The position numbers and the translations under genes are program-made. Below the pieces are notes generated by a model. The model was not told the origin of the DNA, searched no databases, and saw only the letters and a program-made list of their open reading frames with translations. From the IMG/VR virus record IMGVR_UViG_3300032523_001141, positions 1-64,000 of that record: a stretch of 64,000 bases of DNA, one strand, 5' to 3'. Of this stretch, positions 49,784 to 58,094 are shown piece by piece. Numbering within the stretch: position 1 is the first letter of the stretch; every line of letters begins with the position of its first letter. Origin of the DNA: a virus.

Positions 49784-51457
49784 TTATTCCGGAATTGCTA
49801 ACGGGCCGTCGTGCCATGGGTCGCCGTCTGCGTATAGCGGGGGCTTTTCCACGGAGTACACTTCCGACGTACTTTCTGTTTCTGTTTTTGTGTGGGCAAT
49901 AGCAAACGATGTGCCGGCTGTGCTGCGCTCTGCGTTTATCACGTAAGACGCCGACATAACGGACGCGATTACAAACTCCTCCGGGTTTTCAGCAGCTTTT
50001 TCTCTGTTTTCGTCGCGTTTGGGTAAAACAATTTTAACGATACTGCCGGGCGCTATATCAAAACGAAGCGGACCAGATAACTCACCATAGCGCTGCTGTA
50101 GCACCTCACTCACAAACCAGTGCTGTGCAAACGCGTCTAACGTCGATATATTTGATTCGTAAGCCTCGCCCGCGGGCGCTGGTACGTCCGGCCCGGTGCC
50201 AGCTTTTGTGCCAGCAGCAGGGGCAGCCGCAGTTCGAGAGCCGACGACGGCTTGAGACGCAGAAACGGCCGCAGCGCCAAGGTTAGCAAACCACGCTGGC
50301 GGAGCTTTAAAAAGTTTTAAGCCGCGTTTAGTTTCCGGCGTTGTGCTTGTTGGGTATGTCGCAAAAGCGCGGTAATAGCCGATTGGTTTTGGCGCGGAGG
50401 CTGGCGAGTCCACACGACCACCGCCAACTTTTGAATCTAGCGGATAGCAGATAACAACTGACTCTAAAATTTGCGACATATTTGCGTTGAAGTTACCGTA
50501 ACTGTATTCAGCTGCGGTTATTTTCTTGCCGCCATCTTTCCACCGCAGGCCCGCGCAAAAAGGAATTGGCAGCGCCCAATCAACCGCCGGAGACACAGCA
50601 AACAAAAATTGCGCTGCATATTCTGTAATCAGTTTTGACCAAAAACTATTTTGCGCGTACGAGTCGCCGATTGTTTTTGTGAAATACTCAGACAGCGAAA
50701 TTGTCAGTCCTGTGTTAGAGCCAGCTGCGCTCACATAAAACTGCAGCGGTTTATAGTACGCCGCGCCAGTTCCGGGCATCCGCTCTAACGCTTTTTTCGC
50801 TGCGTTATTTAATTCTAATTCCTTACCGCTGTCGGGAACTACACCCGGTTGTTGCACTGTAGACGCAAACCCCGCAATTTTTTCAAACAGCGGCTTAATA
50901 GCTTTTTGCCATAAATCACCGCGTATGTTTGCAACACTAAAGAAACCGCTAGCAAAACCTGGGGTACCGCCAGCAGACGGCGTTTGAGCATATCGCTCCT
51001 GCACGGCCGCCTGCGCGTAATCCATCGGCGCCCCGGGGAACCAGTTGCCGTTAATAGCCGAAGAGTTGTTTAAGTCGTCGAGCCAGTGAACCAGATTGAT
51101 CACGTAGTTGGCTTGATTAATCGAGCGCTGATAGCCTATCCCGGCCAAAAACCCGTCAAATATTTTAAACGTGCCTTCTTGTACTTTTGTGGTGTCTCCT
51201 CCGCCCGTTGTTATTTTTAACCTAACCTCAACCTTCTGCCGCGGTTTTAATTTGCTTTTTAGGTCGTGAATTGAGGCGGCTTTGCCGGTTATCGGGTTGT
51301 AGCCGGTTGCAAGTATTAACGAGGCCGTCGGTATCGTATTAAGCGCGAATGACGCAGACGCCGACACGATATCCGGAATTTCCGCGACGAGGCTGCCGTC
51401 ATCTTCATAGACGGTAGCCCACACCTTAAATTTTGCGGAGACGTACTTGTCAGCCAT
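49784..51457 (-). CDS. baseplate hub protein (gp27/gpD-like)
   Basis: 557 residues. The N-terminus is beta-rich (KFKVWATVYEDDGSLVAEIPDIVSASASFALNTIPTASLIL). The region RQKVEVRLKITTGGGDTTKVQEGTFKIFDGFLAGIGYQRS resembles hub/D-type proteins, with the gp27-like tube-extension fold. C-terminal beta part PGSIVKIVLPKRDENREKA, then VIASVMSASYVI. Located after the tape measure and two tail proteins, as expected for a hub. Enzymatic residues not seen. Confidence 0.65.
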   Translation of the reverse strand: MADKYVSAKFKVWATVYEDDGSLVAEIPDIVSASASFALNTIPTASLILATGYNPITGKAASIHDLKSKLKPRQKVEVRLKITTGGGDTTKVQEGTFKIFDGFLAGIGYQRSINQANYVINLVHWLDDLNNSSAINGNWFPGAPMDYAQAAVQERYAQTPSAGGTPGFASGFFSVANIRGDLWQKAIKPLFEKIAGFASTVQQPGVVPDSGKELELNNAAKKALERMPGTGAAYYKPLQFYVSAAGSNTGLTISLSEYFTKTIGDSYAQNSFWSKLITEYAAQFLFAVSPAVDWALPIPFCAGLRWKDGGKKITAAEYSYGNFNANMSQILESVVICYPLDSKVGGGRVDSPASAPKPIGYYRAFATYPTSTTPETKRGLKLFKAPPAWFANLGAAAVSASQAVVGSRTAAAPAAGTKAGTGPDVPAPAGEAYESNISTLDAFAQHWFVSEVLQQRYGELSGPLRFDIAPGSIVKIVLPKRDENREKAAENPEEFVIASVMSASYVINAERSTAGTSFAIAHTKTETESTSEVYSVEKPPLYADGDPWHDGPLAIPE

Positions 51458-52454
51458 TTTTTAACTCGTTTGTGCGGTAAATCATGGCTAGGGTAAACGC
51501 GGCTAGGCGGTATCCCGGGTCAGAGTTATCAAACCAGATATTTTTAAACGTGGCGTATGGCTCTATGTTATTTTGCACGCCAAACAGCTCGAGATATGTC
51601 GGCTCGCCCAAAAACTCTAGCTGTGGCAGGCATGTCGTAACTGCGCTACCGGGACGCGAGTAAACACGCACCGTCCAGCTCGACAGCAGTACGGGCGCCA
51701 ACACTATTTCCATTCTGCGCCGCATAGCGAGCACTTCTGGCGTTGTGTCTGTTTCAAGAATAACGCGGTCATCTGTTTCTTGCAGTAAAAACCAAAAAGG
51801 CGGTAGGTCGTCTGCGTCAAAATCTTCTAGCAACATCTGCGGAACGTCGCCGTATATGTCCGCCACGCGAAACTCAAGATCACTATCAAACAAAGGAATA
51901 GGCGCCGACAAGTCGCTAATTGGGATATCTCCGGCAGTAAGCGCGAGCGTGTTTTCGCCGTTACTCATCCACGGAACCAGCTCGTTTGTGGATTTTTTAG
52001 ACGCTTCGGCGGTTACTTTGATTTTCTGCTCAGTACCTTCACTGATAAGTTGGATGTAGTATTCGCGAAATGCGCGGCCTTGCATATTGTCAGGATTTAT
52101 TTGCCCGTTGAAGTAAATACGGGCGTTGTGCGCGCCGGCAGTGCGGTTGTACGTGAGTTGCTTTTGCGCCGTGTAAAACGGGCTAATGTTTTGCGGCCAG
52201 TATGTTACGCGGGGATCTAACGCGTAAATAAACTCAGCCAGCTCTGTCTGGTGAATTAGACTGAGTAGTTCGTGCGCCCGAAAGTTCATAAAAACTTTGT
52301 CCGGATTTGCGCCAAATAATATCTTGTGCGGTAAGGCCAAGTATGACGGCAAAACGACCGGTGCGTATGTCGGGATGTACTCTTCTCCTAGCATGCCGGG
52401 CAGATAAGCCGTGCTTGGAATATTGAGCAGTAACGTTCGTGCGTGATTGATCAT
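51450..52454 (-). CDS. baseplate-associated protein
   Basis: 334 residues from ATG 52454 (MINHARTLLLNIPSTAYLPG); an in-frame ATG 117 nt upstream would overlap the preceding gene by 97 nt. Mixed beta/alpha: YIPTYAPVVLPSYLALPHKILFG, LDPRVTYWPQNISPFYT, a beta part with VRVYSRPGSAVTTCLPQL. Not recognised. Overlaps the hub gene by 8 nt. By position between tape measure and hub it is probably a baseplate or tail-completion protein. Confidence 0.6.
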   Translation of the reverse strand: MINHARTLLLNIPSTAYLPGMLGEEYIPTYAPVVLPSYLALPHKILFGANPDKVFMNFRAHELLSLIHQTELAEFIYALDPRVTYWPQNISPFYTAQKQLTYNRTAGAHNARIYFNGQINPDNMQGRAFREYYIQLISEGTEQKIKVTAEASKKSTNELVPWMSNGENTLALTAGDIPISDLSAPIPLFDSDLEFRVADIYGDVPQMLLEDFDADDLPPFWFLLQETDDRVILETDTTPEVLAMRRRMEIVLAPVLLSSWTVRVYSRPGSAVTTCLPQLEFLGEPTYLELFGVQNNIEPYATFKNIWFDNSDPGYRLAAFTLAMIYRTNELKNG

Positions 52455-52474
52455 ATAGTTGCTGCGTCGTGAAA

Positions 52475-52993
52475 TTAGACTACTCCCCCGCCGGCGTCGC
52501 CAAGGTAAGTGTCTGTTAGCGGGGCCGTAAGTGGCGGAGCGTCGAGGATCACACTGTACTGCAGCGTCCACTGCATAATCGGAAACGCCGGATTTGGTAT
52601 GTCCATTCGAATACCAGTTAAAAATCCGAGTAACACGCCATAACCGGCGGCAGTAATAGTAGTTGGCGTTAACGTGCGCGCTAGCCGGTTATTCATGTAA
52701 TAACCGTATACGCCACTTGGGTTTCCGCCTGCTTGTGTCATGCATTCAGTAAAACCGATCCCAGATAACGTAAGCTGGCCAAGCCTGTCACCAAACGAGT
52801 ACACATAAATAAACTCATCTAGGGTGTGTAGGAACTGATGGTTTGTGCCAAGATCTAATGAAAACCCTGTGATCGGCACCGTGGCGCTGAAGTTTTCAAC
52901 TTTAATGGCGACAATTCGGTCTGTGCTTGTGCAATTATTGTTTTCGGCTTTAACGCGCAACACGCCGCCTTCACATGGTACAAATACTGACAT
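52475..52993 (-). CDS. small tail protein
   Basis: 172 residues. Beta-rich: VFVPCEGGVLRVKAENNNC, ATVPITGFSLDLGTN, FIYVYSFGDRLGQLTLSGIGFTEC, and a C-terminal QWTLQYSVIL. Not recognised; two to three Cys. It lies just after the tape measure gene. Could be a hub-cap or tape-measure-associated tail protein. Confidence 0.55.
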   Translation of the reverse strand: MSVFVPCEGGVLRVKAENNNCTSTDRIVAIKVENFSATVPITGFSLDLGTNHQFLHTLDEFIYVYSFGDRLGQLTLSGIGFTECMTQAGGNPSGVYGYYMNNRLARTLTPTTITAAGYGVLLGFLTGIRMDIPNPAFPIMQWTLQYSVILDAPPLTAPLTDTYLGDAGGGVV

Positions 52994-53015
52994 AATTTAA
53001 CTCGTTGTGCGGTGT

Positions 53016-56000
53016 TTATGCTGGCACTGCAACAGGCGGCGACCCGGGCGTAGTCGGCTCATGCGTCGTGTCGCTCATAAAATCAACCAATGCTGTGTCC
53101 ATGTCTTTAATTCTAATTGACCCTGTGATGGTTATCGGCTCTCTGCTTGGTTTTGTTCCGGCGCTCGCGGTGGTCGTGGCTACATCTTTTGTTCCACCCA
53201 ACCCGCCAGTTAGCAATTCGCTAATCGCGCTTACAGCGCCACTTGCCAGTTCTTTTCCAAAACCATCTGGTAATTTAAAGTTAGTGACCGTGATGTTTTC
53301 TATCTTTACGTCTTTAAATAAATTACCAACAGCGGCGGTGAGCCCAGCCGTTAGCTCGCCAAGAGCCCCGCTTGCGCCAGATAAACTGCCAGCTGCGCTA
53401 TTTATTTTTTGTTCTTCAGTAGCAGCATTTTTGGCAATGTCGGCGGCTGTATTTTCTCTACTTGTTACTCCCTTTTCTTCGTTTAAAACAACGTCTTTGG
53501 TGACATTTTCGGTAAACGCTTCAGGACTAGCTGTTGTTTCGTCTAATAATTGTTGTTGCTCTTTAGTTAACGTCTTGCCTTCTTTTTGCGCTGTTACTGC
53601 GGCGGCGAGATCGCCGCCAACTTTTCCCTCGTCAACAGCTCTGGTTAACGCAGTTAAACGTCCGGAGGAAGCGGCTTGAGAGGCAAAGCTGCCCGCGCCC
53701 ATTCGGCTAAATCCGCCCATGCTATTTACGTTGTGAGAAAATTGCGCCATAACTGCAATTTTCTCGGCTTGCGCTGCGTCAACGTTGTCGTCAGTAAGTG
53801 CGGCTTTAACTTCGTCAATATTACCGGAGTTGGTAATAAAGTTAGTTAAAGCTTCGGTAGACTTTGTTTTTCCAGCAAGATCAACGCCGTAACTCTCAAG
53901 TAATGTACTTGCGTTAATATTACCTTCGTCCATTTGGCGCCCGAGCTTGCCAATTGCGCCTATACGTTTTTTATCTTGATCGTCAATGCCGGCGTGCCAC
54001 GCGTCTGACCTATTAATCGCTTCGATAGCATTTGCGTTCGTAAGCTCGCCGGCTTGCACAATGCCCAAACCGCGCCTGTCGCTTTCACCTTGCAGGTCTT
54101 TGTGCGCAGCAAGCCGTTTAAATGCGGCTTGCGCTTCTTCGCTGTTTACATCTTGGAATACAGCAGCTGCCCCTGCCGCGCTGACGCCAGTTATGGTGCT
54201 ATACATCTGTTTGAACGCGTCGGTTGTTGTCCCATCTTTAGCAATAGTTGCCATACGCGTAACAAGCGCATCATCAGATACAAATTTATCTTTGCCTTCA
54301 AAGTTTTCCCCGGTGCCAGCAAAACGTTTTTTAAACTCGTCCATCCCGATTTTGCCTTCAGTCACTTCAGCTGCAAAATCAGCCTTTTCTTCTTCTGTGT
54401 TTATCGTGGCGCCGGCGTACTGTCCGCGGAGATCTGCAAACGCCGTTTCTAACCTCGGGTCATTTTCAGCTAAGCCGGTCATCACTTCTTTAGTTTGCTT
54501 TACAGAATCTATAGAACCCAAAACTTGCTCAAGCGCAGACGCCGAGCTGTCGCTGCCGAGCATGTCTGAAAAGCGCTGCAGCATATTGCTGCCGTCGTCG
54601 AGGTTGAACTCCAGCCCGGCGCGCGTTATGTTTCTGCGCCGTCGGCCCGAGCTAGCGGCCGCCGTGCGCGCATTAAGCCGCTGTTGCATTTCTGGCAGGC
54701 TTATATTGAACTCACCTTGCACAAAAGTGCCGGTCTCGGCGTATTGCTGCGCGGCATAATTTCGCGCTTCGGCCTCGTTTGCAAACATGCCCTCCCGCCC
54801 GATCAGCAATCTATTAGCCTCGGTCACGATGTCGGCCGGATCTGTAAGATCTTTGCGGTTTTCTTTTACGTAATCCATCATCGACGACCGCATAGCTGTG
54901 TACAGCGTATCTACACGTTCTTCGCCGGTCATGGTTGTATTTACGTCGTCAATAACGGCGCGAGAAAATCCGCTGCCCATAGTTTGCATTAAATTCAGCC
55001 GCTGCTCTTCGCTCATGTTCGGATCTTTTATCCGCTGCAGCAAATCAGCATTACCAGCAAAATTGTTCTCAATGTATTTCTTGTACTCAGCGCCTTGCGC
55101 GCCAGCTACAGCGCCCGCAAGAGGAATTAAATACTCTTGTGAATTTGGGTCACGCACCAGCGAGTCAAAATGCGAGGCTGATAACCCAGCTTGCTCGCGG
55201 AGCCTTCCAAAAAATTCACCCGGGCGGCGGGCGAACTCCTCCATAATGTTTACGGTGTCTGTGCCGTTGTTATACGTAGTTTCTCCGCGCTCTAACGCAG
55301 CTACCATTTCGGCAGCTTCGCTGTTTTTTAAATTTGGGTCTTCGGCGACGGCGCGGGCCATTGCGCCAAGATATTTTCCAGTCATAGACGCATCGCCGCG
55401 CATACCAGAATCCAGCGCTGCAAGAACGGCTTTATCAGCGTCGATGCGCCCGAAGCCCGGCGTAAACGCGCCGGTGTCTCGCATAGCCCGGCCCTGCTCC
55501 ATAGCGCTTATCGAGTTTTGGGCCGCCATTTCAGGCGTTAACCCGTATTGCTGCGCAAGCGCGCCGCCACGAGCAGACAGCCCCATGAGCGCCTCTAAAC
55601 TAACGCCGGAGTCGCGCGAAGCTAATTGTGTCCGGCGCATTAAATTTTCAATCTTGCCGGGGCTCATCGTCGTCATTGAGTTTTGCGTAAGCGCTTCCAT
55701 AGCCGCCATAAGCTGGCCCATCGGCGCGTTGCTAATACCGTTGTCGCCGAAGATTTGCCTAACGGAAGCGACAGCCTCGGTGTAACCCTTTAACGAGCTT
55801 GCCACCCGAGTAGCGTCTATTTTTCGGATGGCCTGTGAGCCGCCTGTTAATTTCTCTATGTCTTCAAGCGGCGAGTTATTTGCAATTGCATCTTGGATCT
55901 CTTTTGAAAACCCGCCAATAGTTTTACCGACGTCTGAGTCCGCCGCAGCGCCTGCCAGTTCTTTTTGGCGCGCGCTATCGCCCATCTTGCTAACACTTTG

Positions 56001-56678
56001 CGGTAGAAGCCCGCGGCGCGATAAGTCCGTCATCATGCCGCCAACGCGGCCAGCAGAAAAACCAGACACATCATTCAGGTCAGCGTCGGGGCCGTATAGA
56101 TTGCCATACAGCGCGTCTGAAAACTCAGTTAGCGACTCCCCGCTCATTGAGTCTGTCCCGTTAACACTGTCTGAACGGGAAAAGCCTACCTGATTTACAG
56201 CGCGCTGGAGTTGAACCGGATCTCCACGCCGCCCAAAAAATAAATCTTCGGAGGCCTGCGGCCCGATCAGCATTTCAGACATCATCATGCCGAACTGACT
56301 ATTTACAGTCCCAGCAAGATTGTTTAACTGCGCTGCGCCCATCTGACTTAACGGGCTGTTGTCAAACTTGTTACGGATGCCCTTAAACTGCTGGAACATG
56401 ATTCCGGTGCCGCGATCCCGCGCAGACTGCTCTGCCGTCCGGGACGCCTGCATGTACTTCGAGGACGCCATTTGGTCCATTACGCTTTGAGCCGGAAACT
56501 GCTCCGGAATAAAAGCGCCGCCCATAAACTGCTGCAGCATCGGCATGCCGAACTGCGCAAAAGCAAGATCTATTTGCGGGTTTCCGGTCCCGAGCGAGTT
56601 AAACATGGGCCGCGGAGTGCCCATTATCGGCTGCTGATTGCCGTAGCCTTGCATCGCTGGGTTAAACGGCTCAGCCAT
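53016..56678 (-). CDS. tape measure protein
   Basis: 1220 residues, helical and Ala/Gln/Met-rich in the N-terminus (MAEPFNPAMQGYGNQQPIMG, QLNNLAGTVNSQFGMMMSEM). Its position after the frameshifted chaperone and before the hub genes fits a tape measure, which sets tail length and is ejected with DNA. At roughly 0.15 nm per residue it would correspond to a tail near 180 nm (rule of thumb, not measured). C-terminal 120 residues are more beta/hydrophobic with GAVSAISELLTGGLGG, typical of the tip that binds hub proteins. No lysozyme or peptidase motif is visible. Confidence 0.75.
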   Translation of the reverse strand: MAEPFNPAMQGYGNQQPIMGTPRPMFNSLGTGNPQIDLAFAQFGMPMLQQFMGGAFIPEQFPAQSVMDQMASSKYMQASRTAEQSARDRGTGIMFQQFKGIRNKFDNSPLSQMGAAQLNNLAGTVNSQFGMMMSEMLIGPQASEDLFFGRRGDPVQLQRAVNQVGFSRSDSVNGTDSMSGESLTEFSDALYGNLYGPDADLNDVSGFSAGRVGGMMTDLSRRGLLPQSVSKMGDSARQKELAGAAADSDVGKTIGGFSKEIQDAIANNSPLEDIEKLTGGSQAIRKIDATRVASSLKGYTEAVASVRQIFGDNGISNAPMGQLMAAMEALTQNSMTTMSPGKIENLMRRTQLASRDSGVSLEALMGLSARGGALAQQYGLTPEMAAQNSISAMEQGRAMRDTGAFTPGFGRIDADKAVLAALDSGMRGDASMTGKYLGAMARAVAEDPNLKNSEAAEMVAALERGETTYNNGTDTVNIMEEFARRPGEFFGRLREQAGLSASHFDSLVRDPNSQEYLIPLAGAVAGAQGAEYKKYIENNFAGNADLLQRIKDPNMSEEQRLNLMQTMGSGFSRAVIDDVNTTMTGEERVDTLYTAMRSSMMDYVKENRKDLTDPADIVTEANRLLIGREGMFANEAEARNYAAQQYAETGTFVQGEFNISLPEMQQRLNARTAAASSGRRRRNITRAGLEFNLDDGSNMLQRFSDMLGSDSSASALEQVLGSIDSVKQTKEVMTGLAENDPRLETAFADLRGQYAGATINTEEEKADFAAEVTEGKIGMDEFKKRFAGTGENFEGKDKFVSDDALVTRMATIAKDGTTTDAFKQMYSTITGVSAAGAAAVFQDVNSEEAQAAFKRLAAHKDLQGESDRRGLGIVQAGELTNANAIEAINRSDAWHAGIDDQDKKRIGAIGKLGRQMDEGNINASTLLESYGVDLAGKTKSTEALTNFITNSGNIDEVKAALTDDNVDAAQAEKIAVMAQFSHNVNSMGGFSRMGAGSFASQAASSGRLTALTRAVDEGKVGGDLAAAVTAQKEGKTLTKEQQQLLDETTASPEAFTENVTKDVVLNEEKGVTSRENTAADIAKNAATEEQKINSAAGSLSGASGALGELTAGLTAAVGNLFKDVKIENITVTNFKLPDGFGKELASGAVSAISELLTGGLGGTKDVATTTASAGTKPSREPITITGSIRIKDMDTALVDFMSDTTHEPTTPGSPPVAVPA

Positions 56679-56680
56679 AG

Positions 56681-57094
56681 TTAACTTCCCGCGTCTTTAA
56701 TTTCTTCTTCGGCCGGCGGTTGTTGGCTAGCGACCAGAGCCCGATATTGCGCTATTAAATGCCCGTATTTTCCGTCTATTGTATCGTTTTTACTCGACTT
56801 TTCCTCGACCTCAATCCACGGGAATATATTAGCCTGGATTTTCTCTAAGGCGGCTGCTGCCCGCGCTTTCATATTTTGCCAGCTATCCGCCTCCAAATTG
56901 CTGTGGCTAACGTAAGCTAGCCAGTGATTATGCGCCGCAGCAATTAACTTGCTGTCCTCTTGCCGCGCCATTTCACGAATAATTAAAACGTGCTTTACGC
57001 GCCACTTGCTGTCATAGGGATCGCATTTCGCGTAATCTATAGCGCCCGATGCAGCGGCCCGCACCATTAGCGCAGCGATTCGATCCCTCACCAA
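56681..57094 (-). CDS. tail assembly chaperone, C-terminal frameshift extension
   Basis: Reached by a -1 slip at AAATTTT (57094-57100) from the preceding gene; a standalone start at 57163 is unlikely because it would overlap the first product by 76 nt. The extension of 137 residues begins LVRDRIAALMVRAAASG and includes HVLIIREMARQEDSKLIAAAHNHWLAY and a Lys/Glu-rich tail. The fusion would be 467 residues. In lambda G/GT and P2 E/E' the same arrangement gives two chaperones with the longer one binding the tape measure. The tape measure gene begins 3 nt after this stop. Confidence 0.8.
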   Translation of the reverse strand: MVRDRIAALMVRAAASGAIDYAKCDPYDSKWRVKHVLIIREMARQEDSKLIAAAHNHWLAYVSHSNLEADSWQNMKARAAAALEKIQANIFPWIEVEEKSSKNDTIDGKYGHLIAQYRALVASQQPPAEEEIKDAGS

Positions 57095-58083
57095 AAATTT
57101 GGCTCTAGCGCCATGGCCTCCAGTGCTTCGTATAGCCGCTGAAACTGCCGAAACTGATTGCAAACTAATCTTCGTGTAACCTCTATTTTTAACACGTCCA
57201 AAACTACGTAATTCCGCAAACGGGTCAAAGGATCTAACTCTTTATTGTCGGTTTTGTTTGGAAGCTCCACGCTAGCAACGTTTTCCAGTTCAGGCACGAG
57301 CGCGATTACTTTGTCGTCAACTACCACCGCTTCTATTGAACAAGCGAGCCTATACTCGAAAAAGCGCAGGAACCATTCTGTGTCGCTGCCGAATCCGTCG
57401 CGTTTCTGATCCAACAGCATTTGATGGTGGATTTGTCTGTTCTCTTCTGCTAGCATTCCGCGAAACTTAACGTTGTAACGCCCGCCCATAATTGAGTAAT
57501 TTTTATGCATTCGTGCGCCGCCAAGAATGCTGGCCACAAATATCTCTTTATCGACCTCAGTTGGATTACTTTCATATTTTTGCCGCATATCCCAGCTGCA
57601 ACGCGGGCAGAACGGCTCAATAACAGGCGCCAGTAAATTTACGGGCGGCTCGGGTGGTTCAGTCACAATTGGCGGGACGGGCTCCTCTGTTGCGCTCGCT
57701 TTGGTTTCTGCGGCCGCTTCTTGCGTGTCGGCGGATGCTGTCGCGCGGTCGTCAACTATTGCCGGCCCCGCATCCATTTCCGATACTTTCTCGTATAACT
57801 CGCGCATATTCGGCGACATGCCCGCTGTCTTCTTCGCTTTCTCCGCGCGTTCTTGTTCTGCTATAGCTTGTACTTTTGCAGCCGCGAGTTTCTGCTTTAT
57901 TAGCTCTACGTCTTTTTCGCTCATGGCGCTGGCGTCTACGTATAGCCCGGGGACTTTACTAGCCGGCGTACGTTCGTGAATACTGGCAAGCAACTCGCCC
58001 ATGTTCTCTGGAACTGGATCGCCTAGCTGCCACCCAAATTGCTGCAGCGTCTTTTTCGTCAGTTCCGACATATACTCGGCCAT
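57088..58083 (-). CDS. tail assembly chaperone (unshifted product)
   Basis: 331 residues in the unshifted frame, ending in EPNFW. N-terminus MAEYMSELTKKTLQQFGW; a coiled coil and an acidic, low-complexity linker (residues 80-150); then one CxxC (EPFCPRCSWD) and helices with NYSIMGGRYNVKFRGML and HHQMLLDQK. The gene lies between the spike and the tape measure and carries a -1 slippery site two codons before its stop, the hallmark of the G/GT-type chaperone. The protein is longer than lambda gpG (140 residues), so it has extra domains. Confidence 0.75.
   Translation of the reverse strand: MAEYMSELTKKTLQQFGWQLGDPVPENMGELLASIHERTPASKVPGLYVDASAMSEKDVELIKQKLAAAKVQAIAEQERAEKAKKTAGMSPNMRELYEKVSEMDAGPAIVDDRATASADTQEAAAETKASATEEPVPPIVTEPPEPPVNLLAPVIEPFCPRCSWDMRQKYESNPTEVDKEIFVASILGGARMHKNYSIMGGRYNVKFRGMLAEENRQIHHQMLLDQKRDGFGSDTEWFLRFFEYRLACSIEAVVVDDKVIALVPELENVASVELPNKTDNKELDPLTRLRNYVVLDVLKIEVTRRLVCNQFRQFQRLYEALEAMALEPNFW
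57094..57100 (-). other. -1 ribosomal frameshift site A AAT TTT
   Basis: On the minus strand the codons CCA AAT TTT TGG TGA contain the heptamer A_AAT_TTT in the zero frame, followed directly by TGG and the stop. Slipping back by one base reads AAA TTT TTG GTG and enters the 56681-57094 frame. Confidence 0.8.
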
Positions 58084-58094
58084 CTTGGCTCCTT

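Noticed and set aside
53005-53679. Plus-strand frame of 224 codons opposite the tape measure C-terminus, with similar frames at 53986-54759 and 54898-55785
   Set aside because: All lie antisense to the tape measure and have low-complexity Ser/Ala composition. No start sites or conserved motifs; antisense shadows.
56681-57163. Separate 160-codon gene starting at 57163
   Set aside because: The start lies 76 nt inside the preceding gene, and the slippery site and frame relation make it a frameshift extension.
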